64,000 nucleotides of DNA from Castellaniella sp047971665 (GCF_047971665.1 NZ_JBKEAA010000008.1:35476-99475); one strand, 5' to 3'. Shown: positions 8,258-17,592, counted from the stretch's first letter. Translations and numbers: made by a program. The notes: generated by a model from the letters alone, not told the origin.

Positions 8258-9604
8258 ATGACAACACAAGCACAAGACAAGGCTCAGGCCCCCGCCGCAG
8301 AAGAAATCACCGGCGCGATCCCCCCTCACTCCCGCATGGGAAAGCTGGGATTGACCATGGCCTGGTGGGGCGTATGCAGCGCCCTGTTCTACATCGTCGT
8401 CGCCGCATCGCTGGCGCATCAGTTCGGCACCCTGAACGCCATCATCGGCATGAGCCTTTCCGTGCTGACCTATGGCGCGATCAACGGCGTCATCTCCCGT
8501 TACGCCATCCGCACCGGACTGTCGGTGGCCCTCTTTTCCCGCGTGCTCTTCGGTGACTTCGGCGCCTCGCTCGCCACACTGATCTTCTTTGCCACCGCGC
8601 TGTACTACGGCGTGTTCGAGAGCTCGGTCATGGCCGTGGCCCTGCAGGCCTATTTTCCCTCCGTGCCGCTGAATCTGGCCTACCTGGTCGTCATCATCTA
8701 CGGCATCGTCCTCATCTTCGGCAGCATTCAGACCTGGCTCGACAAGCTCAACGGCGTGCTGCTGCCGATCTACCTGGCCGGGCTGGCGATCGCCGTCCTG
8801 CTCACGATTTCCAGCCACGGCTACAGCAATGACTGGCTGTTCCTGCAACCCGAGAACGGCCCGGTCGAATATGGCTGGTGGGACTGCTACACCTACTACA
8901 TGGGCGTGTGGATCCTGATGATGTATACCTTCGACTATGCGCGCTATGGTCGCCAGGAGGACACGGCCTACCATGCGCGTTTCAACTTCGGGGTTCCCTT
9001 TTATCTGGTGACCTTTCTGCTGAGCGGCATGGCAGGCATCTTTCTGGCCTCCACGCTCGGCACCACGAGCGAAGCGGGCGTGGTGATCAGCCTCGTGCAG
9101 CTGATGGGCTTTGGGGGGCTGGTGTTCGCATGGGTGACCCAGACGCGAATCAACACCGCCAACTTCCATCTGGCCACCACCAACATGCACTCCTTCTTCG
9201 AGCGCATCCTGAACCTGCGGCTGCCTCACTGGATCTGGGCGGTCCTGGTGGGCGTCCTGGCCTATGTCATCATGCTGGCCGACGTCTTCAGCTACATCCT
9301 GCAGGCCCTCGCGTACCAGGGCGTCTTCGTGGTCGCCTGGGTGGGCGTCGCGCTGGTGCACATCCTGCTCAATCCGTCCGGCATGGATGCCACCGCGTCC
9401 GTCGCGACCGGCGCAGCCTCGCACCAGTCGTTCAATCCCAGGGGACTGCTTGCCTGGTTCACCGGCACAGCCTGCGGCCTGATCCTGATGCACAATACCG
9501 GCCTGGCCTCGTTCTCCGCCCCCGCCACATTCCTCGTCGCGGCGGTCGTGTACGCGGCCGCCGCCCGCCGCGGTTCCGGATATCGCCTGTCCAGTCTAGA
9601 ATGA
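8258..9604 (+). CDS. NCS1-family nucleobase/hydantoin permease
   Basis: A 448-residue inner-membrane protein with about 12 predicted helices, resembling the purine-cytosine/hydantoin permease family (NCS1; relatives include CodB and Mhp1). The helix 1-3 region has the conserved NAIIGMSLSVLTYGAING and YAIRTGLSVALFSRVLFG segments, and TQTRINTANFHLATTN lies near residue 295. AGGAGGAG precedes the ATG. Position directly after hyuB-hyuA suggests import of the ring compound those enzymes open. NCS1 members are sodium or proton symporters. The ion and solute here cannot be assigned. Confidence 0.85.
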   Translation: MTTQAQDKAQAPAAEEITGAIPPHSRMGKLGLTMAWWGVCSALFYIVVAASLAHQFGTLNAIIGMSLSVLTYGAINGVISRYAIRTGLSVALFSRVLFGDFGASLATLIFFATALYYGVFESSVMAVALQAYFPSVPLNLAYLVVIIYGIVLIFGSIQTWLDKLNGVLLPIYLAGLAIAVLLTISSHGYSNDWLFLQPENGPVEYGWWDCYTYYMGVWILMMYTFDYARYGRQEDTAYHARFNFGVPFYLVTFLLSGMAGIFLASTLGTTSEAGVVISLVQLMGFGGLVFAWVTQTRINTANFHLATTNMHSFFERILNLRLPHWIWAVLVGVLAYVIMLADVFSYILQALAYQGVFVVAWVGVALVHILLNPSGMDATASVATGAASHQSFNPRGLLAWFTGTACGLILMHNTGLASFSAPATFLVAAVVYAAAARRGSGYRLSSLE

Positions 9605-9633
9605 CGGGAACGACGAGCCTCCGGGGGATCGGC

Positions 9634-10575
9634 ATGCACAGCCAGTATTCCACTCGCGAAATTGCCGCTCAAGATAAATCCCGCTATTGGCGAGCAGCGG
9701 TCAACGACACCTACTTCGACCTGAAACTCACCTTCGAAGAGACCCGCACGTTCGACGCCACGCTGGATTCCTGGCAAATCGGCCGCCTGTCCCTGTCACG
9801 TCTGTGCTCCCAGGCGCTGCGCTACCAGCGCCTGGATCATCACTGCACGAGCGACAACGACAGCTTCCTGATCACCGTGCCCGAGCTCAGCGAAATCCAC
9901 TTCGAGCAGATGGGCCGTGGCACCTGGTGCCCTCCGGGCGGCTTCATCCTGGAAGACAGCCGCGAGCCCTTTCTTTTTCAGCATCCCAAGACGAATACCA
10001 TGTGGGTGCTGAAGGTCCCCGGAGACCTGCTGCGCTCGCGGCTGCGCAATCCCCGGACTTATTGCGCGACCTTGCTCGATGCCCGCGAAGGCGCCGGTTC
10101 GCTGTTCGTCAGCTATATGAAACTGCTCATCCAGCATCACCAGAACCTGCCGACCACGACACAGGCGCTCATGGGCATGCACACGGTCGAGCTGCTTGCC
10201 TCGACACTCGAAAACAACCCCAAGGTCCTGCATTCCGAAAACTCGGCCATCCGGAATGCGCATCTGCGGCAGGTGGAAGCCTGCATTCGCGCGCATCTCG
10301 GCAACCCCGCGCTCAAGCCCGACCTGATCGCCCAGTCGTGCAATCTATCCACACGCTACTTGCACATGCTCTGCCGCGAGACCGGCTGCAGCGTATCGGA
10401 GTGGATCCGTGAGCTGCGTCTTCAAGAGGCGTTCACACAACTGCAATACCGGCCCTCCAGCACCCAGATCGGCACGATCGCCTATCAGCTGGGCTTCACG
10501 GACCAGTCCAAGTTCTGCAACCAGTTCAAGGTCCGCTTTGGCATGACGCCCAGCGAAGCGCGCCACTCGTCCTAG
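9634..10575 (+). CDS. AraC-family transcriptional regulator
   Basis: A 313-residue regulator. The N-terminal two thirds resemble an AraC-type ligand-binding domain. The last about 100 residues hold the double helix-turn-helix (NLSTRYLHMLCRETGCSV, then IAYQLGFTDQSKFCNQFK and FGMTPSEAR). I chose the ATG at 9634 because GGGGGA lies 5 bp upstream. An in-frame ATG at 9601 overlaps the permease stop as ATGA and would add 11 residues by translational coupling. The gene ends the hydantoinase operon and probably controls it, or the gabT operon downstream (inference). Confidence 0.8.
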   Translation: MHSQYSTREIAAQDKSRYWRAAVNDTYFDLKLTFEETRTFDATLDSWQIGRLSLSRLCSQALRYQRLDHHCTSDNDSFLITVPELSEIHFEQMGRGTWCPPGGFILEDSREPFLFQHPKTNTMWVLKVPGDLLRSRLRNPRTYCATLLDAREGAGSLFVSYMKLLIQHHQNLPTTTQALMGMHTVELLASTLENNPKVLHSENSAIRNAHLRQVEACIRAHLGNPALKPDLIAQSCNLSTRYLHMLCRETGCSVSEWIRELRLQEAFTQLQYRPSSTQIGTIAYQLGFTDQSKFCNQFKVRFGMTPSEARHSS

Positions 10576-10896
10576 CCCGCCTTCCTTTCCCCCTTCGAGA
10601 TCGGAGCGCCTGAAGCACACCAGGCGTCGAAATCGCGCGCGGGCGGGGTGGCGCCCGGGTGGGCGCCCAGAATTGATGCGGGTCATCTTGTCGATCGGTC
10701 ATCGCAAGCCACGAAAGCCAATCGATCATTTCAATTTATCCAGTCATTTTAGATTCTTTAACTAAAATTCTTATCATGATTAACATTTTTCTTTATTGGT
10801 TCTACAAATAATAATTAAATGGACCTATTTGAAGAACCAAAACAGAAGTATATTGACGCAAAAAACGGGGCCACTCGAGCCCTAGCGGAGACACTC
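10576..10896. other. Intergenic region between araC and gabT
   Basis: A 321-bp gap without a supported gene. The first third is GC-rich and carries a 7-bp stem-loop (GGCGCCC-GGGT-GGGCGCC, 10650-10667) with no T-tract, possibly a weak terminator for araC. From about 10730 to 10850 the base composition becomes strongly AT-rich, unlike the surroundings, and probably contains the promoter of the gabT-pot operon. I could not identify a convincing -35/-10 pair. A frame runs in from 10819, but its first 26 codons have no family support. Confidence 0.5.
10650..10667 (+). terminator. Weak stem-loop after araC
   Basis: A perfect 7-bp inverted repeat with a 4-base loop, very GC-rich, 75 bp after the araC stop. 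No run of T follows, so intrinsic termination is uncertain. Confidence 0.3.
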
Positions 10897-12156
10897 ATGA
10901 CCGGACTGAACCAGCAATTGCAGGCCCGCAAGAACGCAGCCATCCCCGACGGCATCGGCATCACCTGCGATTTCTATGCCGAGCGCGCGCTGAACGCCGA
11001 GATGTGGGATGTGGAAGGCCGGCGTTTCATCGATTTCGCCGCCGGAATCGCCGTCGCCAACACCGGTCACCGCCACCCGCGCATCGTGGCCGCGATCCGC
11101 GCACAACTGGATGCCTTTACGCACACGGCTTTCCAGGTGGCGCCCTATGGCTCCTATATCGAGCTGGCCGAACGGATCAACCGGCTGACCCCCGGAGGTC
11201 AGCCCAAGAAAACCGCGTTCTTCACCACGGGCGCCGAGGCGCTGGAAAATGCCGTCAAAATCGCCCGTGCCGCGACCGGACGCTCCGGCGTGGTGGCCTT
11301 TTCAGGGGCATTCCACGGCCGCACGTTCATGGGCATGGCCCTGACCGGCAAGGTCACCCCCTACAAACAGGCTTTCGGCCCGCTCCCCGCCGAGGTCTAC
11401 CACATCCCCTTCCCCAATCCGCTCGAAGGCATCACCACACAAGATTCCCTGCGGGCGCTGGACCTGCTGTTCAAAGCCGATATCAGCCCGACCCGAGTCG
11501 CCGCCATCGTCATTGAGCCGATCCAGGGTGAAGGCGGCTTCAACGTCGCGCCAACCGAACTGCTGCAGGCGCTGCGTGAGCGCTGTGATGCCCACGGCAT
11601 CGTGCTCGTTGCCGACGAGGTTCAGACCGGATTCGCCCGCACCGGCAAAATGTTTGCCATCGAGCATTCAGGCGTGACGCCCGACCTGATCACCATGGCC
11701 AAAAGCCTGGCCGGCGGCATGCCGCTGTCCGGCGTCTGCGGCCGGGCCGATCTGATGGATGCGGCGCCTCGCGGCGCATTGGGCGGCACCTACGCGGGCA
11801 ATCCGCTGGCCATCGCGGCCGCGCTGGCCGTCCTGGACGTGATCGATGAGGAAAACCTGATCGCGCGCGCCGACGTCCTGGGCCAGCGGCTGAAACAGGC
11901 GCTGACCCGTCTGGCCCATCCACGCATGGCCGAAATCCGCGGACTGGGCGCCATGGTCGCAGCCGAATTCCGCCACCCTGACGGGCGGCCTGACCCCGAG
12001 ACGGTCACCACGATCCAGCGTCGCGCACTGGATCGCGGACTGGTTCTGCTGTCCTGCGGCGCCTACGGTCAAGTCCTGCGTTTCCTTTTTCCTCTGACAA
12101 TCCCTGATGGCCTGCTGGAGGAAGGACTGGCTATTCTCAAAGAAGCCATGGCCTGA
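10897..12156 (+). CDS. gabT: 4-aminobutyrate (or 5-aminovalerate) aminotransferase
   Basis: A 419-residue class III transaminase closely resembling GabT/DavT. Starting at 10897 gives the family N-terminus (QARKNAAIPDGIG, then WDVEGRRFIDFAAGIAV), and GGAG lies 6 bp upstream. FTTGAEALENAVKIAR binds PLP phosphate, the aspartate of LVADEVQTGFARTG lies near residue 240, and Lys269 (ITMAKSLAGGMPL) forms the Schiff base. It transfers the omega-amino group of GABA, or of 5-aminovalerate in lysine-degrading pseudomonads, to 2-oxoglutarate. As first gene of a gabT-potADBC-ureohydrolase unit it would consume GABA made from an imported amine or guanidino acid. Confidence 0.88.
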   Translation: MTGLNQQLQARKNAAIPDGIGITCDFYAERALNAEMWDVEGRRFIDFAAGIAVANTGHRHPRIVAAIRAQLDAFTHTAFQVAPYGSYIELAERINRLTPGGQPKKTAFFTTGAEALENAVKIARAATGRSGVVAFSGAFHGRTFMGMALTGKVTPYKQAFGPLPAEVYHIPFPNPLEGITTQDSLRALDLLFKADISPTRVAAIVIEPIQGEGGFNVAPTELLQALRERCDAHGIVLVADEVQTGFARTGKMFAIEHSGVTPDLITMAKSLAGGMPLSGVCGRADLMDAAPRGALGGTYAGNPLAIAAALAVLDVIDEENLIARADVLGQRLKQALTRLAHPRMAEIRGLGAMVAAEFRHPDGRPDPETVTTIQRRALDRGLVLLSCGAYGQVLRFLFPLTIPDGLLEEGLAILKEAMA

Positions 12157-12222
12157 GGGTTCAGCACACGCTCAGGCCCAAGGACCCGCTGCCCCTTCCA
12201 TCCGTTCCGGAGGTTGCCCCCG

Positions 12223-13314
12223 ATGTCCGCTGCTCCCGCATCAGAACCCCTGGTCAGCTTTCAGGGCGTCCAGAAATCCTACGATGGCAGTCACCTGGTC
12301 GTCCGGGATCTCAATCTCGATATCCATCCCGGCGAGTTCCTGTCCCTGCTCGGCCCCTCCGGTTCAGGCAAGACCACCTGCCTGATGATGCTTGCCGGCT
12401 TCGAGTCGCCCACCCGGGGCGATATTTTCCTGGAAGGCCGCCGCCTGAACGACGTCCCGCCCCACCACCGCAACCTGGGCATGGTGTTCCAGAATTACGC
12501 GCTGTTCCCCCACATGACGGTGGAGCGCAACCTGGACTATCCCCTCAGGGTCCGCAAGATGCCGGCCGGCCAGCGCACGGAGCGCATCCGTGAGGCCCTC
12601 GCCATGGTGCAGATGCAGGATTTCGCCAAACGCTATCCGGCACAGCTCTCGGGCGGGCAGCAGCAGCGCATCGCGCTGGCGCGCGCCCTGGTTTTCCAAC
12701 CCAAGATCGTTCTCATGGACGAGCCATTGGGCGCGCTGGACAAGCAATTGCGCGAGCACATGCAGCTCGAGCTCAAGGCGCTTCACCGGCAACTGGGCAT
12801 CACCTTCGTCTATGTCACTCACGACCAAAGCGAGGCCCTGACCATGAGCAACCGCATCGCGGTATTCGATCAGGGTGTCATTCAGCAGGTCTGTGCCGCC
12901 GACATGCTGTACGAAGCGCCGTGCAACCGTTTCGTGGCCGGTTTCGTCGGCGACAGCAGCCAGTTTCCCGGCACCATCCGCACAGTCGAGGGCGACCAGT
13001 GCCAGATCGAACTGGCCGGCGGCGTCTCATTGCGCGGACTCAACATCCAGAATCTGACGGCCGGGGCCTCCTGCGTCGTCGCCATGCGCCCCGAGCGCGT
13101 CCTGCCGGCCACCGCCGCAGACCTCAACGCGTTCCAGGCCACCGCCGTCGACGAAGTCTATTTCGGAGACCATGTCCGCCTGCGTTGCCGGATGGATGGC
13201 GGCGACACTTTCTTCGTCAAGATGCCCCTGGCCGCGGACGCCGGGACGCATGCCCCCGGAACTCGCATCGCTCTGCGGATCGATCCCGGATACGTCCGCG
13301 TTTTTCTTCCCTGA
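12223..13314 (+). CDS. potA: Polyamine/opine-type ABC transporter ATP-binding protein
   Basis: A 363-residue ATPase of the PotA/PotG type. It has Walker A GPSGSGKTT at residues 44-52, a Q-loop NYALFPHM, signature LSGGQQQR near 141-148, Walker B VLMDEP near 163-168 and the D-loop GALD. The last 80 residues form a TOBE regulatory domain. GGAGG lies 9 bp before the ATG at 12223. It energises uptake with the binding protein and two permeases that follow in the same direction. The name reflects family; the true solute could be putrescine, GABA, an opine or a guanidino acid. Confidence 0.85.
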   Translation: MSAAPASEPLVSFQGVQKSYDGSHLVVRDLNLDIHPGEFLSLLGPSGSGKTTCLMMLAGFESPTRGDIFLEGRRLNDVPPHHRNLGMVFQNYALFPHMTVERNLDYPLRVRKMPAGQRTERIREALAMVQMQDFAKRYPAQLSGGQQQRIALARALVFQPKIVLMDEPLGALDKQLREHMQLELKALHRQLGITFVYVTHDQSEALTMSNRIAVFDQGVIQQVCAADMLYEAPCNRFVAGFVGDSSQFPGTIRTVEGDQCQIELAGGVSLRGLNIQNLTAGASCVVAMRPERVLPATAADLNAFQATAVDEVYFGDHVRLRCRMDGGDTFFVKMPLAADAGTHAPGTRIALRIDPGYVRVFLP

Positions 13315-13345
13315 CTTCTACGCAAAAACACACAGGAGACATGTC

Positions 13346-14389
13346 ATGAAACCTACCCCCCTGCTGACGGCCCTGGCACTCGCGCTGCCGCTGGCCCTGG
13401 CGCAGACCTCAGTCCAGGCGCGCGACCTGACAGTCGTGAACTTCGGCGGCGCCAATGGCAACGCACAGAACGCCGCCTTCATCCAGCCCTTTGAAAAAGA
13501 AACCGGCAAAAAGGTCATCCCCGTCGCCTACAACGGCGAACAGGCCAAGATCAAGGCTATGGTCCAGTCCAACAACGTCGTCTGGGACGTCGTCGAGGTA
13601 GAGACCAGCGAATTGGGCCGGGGCTGTGACGAAGGCCTGTACGAAAACGTCGACTGGAGCACCATCCTGGACAAGGACGATCTGGTCAAAGGCGCCCTGA
13701 AATTCTGCGGTGTAGGCACCTTTGTCTGGTCCACCGTCCTGGCCTACAACGCCGACACCCTGAAAACCCCGCCGACGGGCTGGGCCGATTTCTGGGACGT
13801 GAAAAAATTCCCTGGCAAGCGCGGCATGCGCAAGACTGCGCACTACAACGTCGAATTTGCACTGATGGCCGACGGCGTGGCGCCGCAGGACGTCTACAAA
13901 GTCCTGTCCACCCCTGAAGGCGTGGATCGCGCCTTCAAGAAACTCGACGAGATCAAGCCCTACGTCCAGTGGTGGGAGGCCGGCGCCCAGCCGCCGCAGA
14001 TGCTCACGGCTGGCGACGTCGTCATGTCCACTGTTTACAACGGTCGCATCGACGCGGCCCAGCGCGAGGGCCGGCCCTTGAAAATCGTCTGGAACCAGAG
14101 CGTCTATGACTTTGACTACTGGGTCATTCCGGCCGGCTCGTCCAACAAGGACCAGGCGATCGAGTTCGTCCGCTACGCCAGCTCTCCCAAGGCGCAGGCG
14201 GCCTATACGCAACATATCGCCTATGGCCCCATCAGCAAAAAAGCCATCGGCATGCTCAAACCGGACGTCCTGATCAACGTCCCCAACTCGCCTGAAAACG
14301 CCCGCAGTGCCCTGTTCAACGACCTGGAGTTCTGGACTGATCACGGCGAAGAGCTCGAACAGCGCTTCACGGCCTGGGCCGCCCGCTGA
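13346..14389 (+). CDS. potD: Periplasmic solute-binding protein of the PotD family
   Basis: A 347-residue secreted binding protein. The N-terminus is a classic signal peptide (MKPTPLLTALALALPLALA, cleavage near residue 26 after VQA). The mature part starts RDLTVVNFGGANGNAQ, typical of class I extracellular binding proteins for polyamines and related compounds. AGGAG precedes the ATG by 8 bp. A second ATG at 13341 is out of frame. It sits between the ATPase and permease genes of one ABC system. Ligand is not determined by the visible sequence. Confidence 0.85.
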   Translation: MKPTPLLTALALALPLALAQTSVQARDLTVVNFGGANGNAQNAAFIQPFEKETGKKVIPVAYNGEQAKIKAMVQSNNVVWDVVEVETSELGRGCDEGLYENVDWSTILDKDDLVKGALKFCGVGTFVWSTVLAYNADTLKTPPTGWADFWDVKKFPGKRGMRKTAHYNVEFALMADGVAPQDVYKVLSTPEGVDRAFKKLDEIKPYVQWWEAGAQPPQMLTAGDVVMSTVYNGRIDAAQREGRPLKIVWNQSVYDFDYWVIPAGSSNKDQAIEFVRYASSPKAQAAYTQHIAYGPISKKAIGMLKPDVLINVPNSPENARSALFNDLEFWTDHGEELEQRFTAWAAR

Positions 14390-14444
14390 TCCGGCCGGGG
14401 CCCGTCAGTGGCGGGCCCTCTCCGACCGCCCGAGGATTCCCGCC

Positions 14445-15680
14445 ATGGATACGACCTTCGACGACCCTGATGCCATCCAGCGCGCGATGCGCATCTCGCA
14501 GCGACGCCGCACCTGGCGCGCGCTCCTGCTGGTCGGGCCGCTGGCCCTGTTCCTGCTGGCGATCTTCGTCCTTCCGATCGCATCCCTGCTGACCCGGGCT
14601 GCGGACAACCCGGAGGTCATCCAGACGCTGCCCCGCACCCTGCAGGCGCTGGGCCGCTGGGATGGCCGATCCGAGCCTCCCGACACCGCCTTTCAGGCAC
14701 TCGTCCAGGACCTGACGCAGGCCAAGAGTTCTCCTGCGGCCGGCACCCTCGCCCGGCGTCTGAACTACGAGATCGCCGGCTACCGTTCGCTGATCTTCAA
14801 GACCATGCGCCGCCTGCCCATTGAGGCGGACGATGCCGCAAGCATCCGCACAGAGCTGACTCGTCTGGACAAGCGCTGGGCCGAACCCGCCTACTGGGCG
14901 GTCATCGCCAGCAACGACAAGGCCTGGACGCCTTACTACCTACTGGCCTCGCTGGACCTGAAGCTCGATGCCGACGGCAGGGTAGTTGCCGTACCGCCCA
15001 ACACATCGGCTTTCCAGGCAATTTTCTCGCGCACCTTCATCATCAGCCTGGTCGTCACCCTGATCACTCTCGTACTGGGCTATCCCCTGGCCTACTGGAT
15101 CACGCGCCTGACCAAGCGGCAAGCCAATCTGGTGCTGATCTGCATCCTGATTCCCTTCTGGACTTCAGTGCTGGTCCGCATCGCCGCCTGGGTGGTGTTG
15201 CTGCAACGCGAAGGCCTCATCAACAGTGCGCTGGGCGGCATGGGCCTGATTTCCGAACCCCTGCCCCTGCTGTTCAACCGGCTGGGCGTCTATATCTCCA
15301 TGGTCCACATCCTGCTGCCCTTCATGGTGCTGCCCCTGTACAGCGTCATGCAATCTGTGCCCCCCAGCTACCAGCGGGCCGCGATTTCCCTGGGCAGTCA
15401 TCCCTTTGCCGCTTTCTGGCGCGTCTATGTGCCGCAAACCTATCCCGGCATCGCGGCCGGATCGCTGCTGGTGTTCATCATCGCCATCGGCTACTACATC
15501 ACACCAGCCCTGCTGGGAGGCGCCGGCGACCAGATGATCAGCTACTACGTGGCATATTTCACCAATCAGACCATCAACTGGGGCATGGCCAGCGCGCTGG
15601 GACTGATTCTGCTGGCGGCCACCCTGCTGCTCTACACCCTGTACCGCCGGCTCTCCGGACGGGAACTGACCCTGAGCTGA
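14445..15680 (+). CDS. potB: ABC transporter permease, PotB-like with long periplasmic insert
   Basis: A 411-residue inner-membrane permease. TM1 covers about residues 26-48. About 135 soluble residues follow before the remaining five helices begin near residue 187. The EAA-type cytoplasmic loop (AAISLGSHPFAAFWRVYVPQT) that docks on the ATPase is near residues 310-330. Ordinary PotB is about 280 residues. The long insert between TM1 and TM2 matches a longer subclass known in proteobacteria and probably shapes the docking face for the binding protein. The gene partners with potC, 10 bp downstream. Confidence 0.82.
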   Translation: MDTTFDDPDAIQRAMRISQRRRTWRALLLVGPLALFLLAIFVLPIASLLTRAADNPEVIQTLPRTLQALGRWDGRSEPPDTAFQALVQDLTQAKSSPAAGTLARRLNYEIAGYRSLIFKTMRRLPIEADDAASIRTELTRLDKRWAEPAYWAVIASNDKAWTPYYLLASLDLKLDADGRVVAVPPNTSAFQAIFSRTFIISLVVTLITLVLGYPLAYWITRLTKRQANLVLICILIPFWTSVLVRIAAWVVLLQREGLINSALGGMGLISEPLPLLFNRLGVYISMVHILLPFMVLPLYSVMQSVPPSYQRAAISLGSHPFAAFWRVYVPQTYPGIAAGSLLVFIIAIGYYITPALLGGAGDQMISYYVAYFTNQTINWGMASALGLILLAATLLLYTLYRRLSGRELTLS

Positions 15681-15690
15681 AAGGACAGGT

Positions 15691-16527
15691 ATGTTCAAGA
15701 CCGAATTCCCGCCCTACCTTTCTCTGACCGAACGCGCCTGGCATTACACGCTGCGCATTCTGTCCGCTCTGATCCTGGTGTTCCTGCTGCTGCCGATTCT
15801 GGTGATCATTCCACTGTCGTTCAACCAGAGCTCGATGCTGCTCTACCCGATCGAGTCGTTCTCGATGCACTGGTATCAGACCCTGTTCCATTCAGCAGAC
15901 TGGGCCCGGGCCACCTCCAACAGCTTCATCGTCGCCCCCGCGGCCACTCTGCTGGCCACGATCCTCGGCACCCTTGCAGCCGCAGGCCTGCATCGGGCCC
16001 AGTTCCGCGGCAAGGGATTGCTGATGGCTGTCCTGATTTCGCCGATGATCGTGCCCCTGGTCGTCACCGGTCTGGGCGTTTATCTGTTCTATGCCCCCTA
16101 TGGCCTGGTCAACAGCTACAGCGGCCTGATCCTGGCCCTGGCCGCGATCGGCGCCCCCTTTGTGGTCACGACCGTATCCGCGACACTGCAGGGCTTCGAC
16201 CCCAATCTCCTGCGAGCCAGCTACAGCCTGGGCGCGGGACCGGTCAGGACCTTCTTTCGCGTGACGCTGCCCATCATCGCCCCAGGCGTGATCGCAGGAG
16301 CCCTGTTCGCCTTCGCCACCGCATTCGATGAGATCGTCATCACCTTGTTTCTCGCCGGCCCGGAACAGGTCACCCTGCCGCGCCAGATGTTCACGGGCAT
16401 CCGCGAAAACATCAGCCCGGTGATCGCCGCCGTGGCGACCATCCTGATCCTGTTCTCGACCGCGCTGCTGCTGGTACTGGAATGGCTGCGCGGGCGGGTC
16501 GAGGCAAAAACAGTCAGAAAAGACTAG
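15691..16527 (+). CDS. potC: ABC transporter permease, PotC-like
   Basis: A 278-residue permease with six predicted helices and a conserved EAA loop (ASYSLGAGPVRTFFRVTLP, near residues 171-190). It starts 10 bp after potB with AAAGGA upstream, and completes the A-D-B-C set needed for a type I importer. Its normal length and single-domain layout contrast with the enlarged PotB partner. A 7-bp inverted repeat, GCATCGC/GCGATGC, at 16547-16573 lies between this gene and the ureohydrolase and has no T-tract. Confidence 0.85.
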   Translation: MFKTEFPPYLSLTERAWHYTLRILSALILVFLLLPILVIIPLSFNQSSMLLYPIESFSMHWYQTLFHSADWARATSNSFIVAPAATLLATILGTLAAAGLHRAQFRGKGLLMAVLISPMIVPLVVTGLGVYLFYAPYGLVNSYSGLILALAAIGAPFVVTTVSATLQGFDPNLLRASYSLGAGPVRTFFRVTLPIIAPGVIAGALFAFATAFDEIVITLFLAGPEQVTLPRQMFTGIRENISPVIAAVATILILFSTALLLVLEWLRGRVEAKTVRKD

Positions 16528-16623
16528 GGCTATTCATACTGCCAATGCATCGCGAGTCATCACGAGGCGATGCCTCCATTTGCAACCCAACAGCCATACA
16601 ACCAGGTCCCAGAAGGAACGCAG

Positions 16624-17574
16624 ATGAGCAACGACTACAACCAGCCTTTGGGTGGTAATGCGATGCCCCGATTCGGGGGTATTGCCACGATGATGCGACT
16701 GCCTCCTGCACCTGACGCCTGCGGACTGGGCGCCTGTTTCGTCGGCGTACCGCTCGATATCGGCACATCGAACCGATCCGGAACCCGCTACGGACCACGA
16801 CAGATCCGTGCGGAATCCGCGTTGCTGCGGCCCTACAACATGGCGACCCGGGCCGCGCCGTTCGACTCCTTCCAGGTTGCCGACATCGGCGATGTCGCGA
16901 TCAACACATTCAATCTTCTTGATTCAATCGAGCGCATCGAAAAAGCCTACGATCACATCGTCGCCCAAGACTGCCGGCCCATCACGCTGGGGGGCGACCA
17001 TACCATCGCCCTGCCGATCTTGCGCGCCATGCGCAAAAAGCACGGTCCTGTCGGTTTGGTGCATGTCGACGCACACGCAGACGTCAACGACGTCATGTTC
17101 GGCGAAAAGATCGCGCACGGCACCCCCTTCAGGCGGGCTGTAGAAGAAAATCTGATCGATGGATCTCGAGTCGTCCAGATTGGCCTGCGCGGCACCGGCT
17201 ATACCGCAGGAGACTTCGACTGGTGTCGTCAGCAGGGATTCCGGGTCGTACAGGCTGAAGAGTGCTGGCACCGATCACTTCAACCTCTTATGGAACAAGT
17301 TCGCAACCAGCTTGGAGAAGGCCCGGTTTACCTCAGCTTTGACATCGACGGGATTGATCCGGCCTATGCGCCCGGCACGGGTACGCCAGAAATCGGTGGC
17401 CTGACCGTCCCCCAGGCGCTTGAAATCATCCGCGGCACATGGGGCTTGGAGATCATCGGTGCCGACCTCGTCGAGGTCTCTCCCCCTTACGACCCACAAG
17501 GCAATACCTCGCTGCTGGCTGCCAACCTGGCCTTTGAAATGCTGTGCGTTCTGCCCGGCGTAAAACGGCGCTGA
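16624..17574 (+). CDS. Ureohydrolase: agmatinase or guanidinobutyrase/guanidinopropionase
   Basis: A 316-residue binuclear manganese hydrolase of the arginase superfamily. Metal ligands are visible: His126 (GGDHT), Asp149/His151/Asp153 (DAHAD) and Asp240/Asp242 (SFDIDGIDPA). It removes urea from a guanidino compound. Agmatine would give putrescine, 4-guanidinobutyrate would give GABA, and 3-guanidinopropionate would give beta-alanine. Location beside gabT and an amine/amino-acid importer favours 4-guanidinobutyrate, but this is inference and the family is hard to separate by eye. AAGGAA precedes the ATG at 16624. An upstream in-frame ATG at 16570 is less likely. Confidence 0.82.
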   Translation: MSNDYNQPLGGNAMPRFGGIATMMRLPPAPDACGLGACFVGVPLDIGTSNRSGTRYGPRQIRAESALLRPYNMATRAAPFDSFQVADIGDVAINTFNLLDSIERIEKAYDHIVAQDCRPITLGGDHTIALPILRAMRKKHGPVGLVHVDAHADVNDVMFGEKIAHGTPFRRAVEENLIDGSRVVQIGLRGTGYTAGDFDWCRQQGFRVVQAEECWHRSLQPLMEQVRNQLGEGPVYLSFDIDGIDPAYAPGTGTPEIGGLTVPQALEIIRGTWGLEIIGADLVEVSPPYDPQGNTSLLAANLAFEMLCVLPGVKRR

Positions 17575-17592
17575 CCGGAAAACCGACGCCCC

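Noticed and set aside
8165..9493. A 442-codon minus-strand frame over the NCS1 permease
   Set aside because: Composition is typical of an antisense shadow; the permease on the plus strand has the start site and helices.
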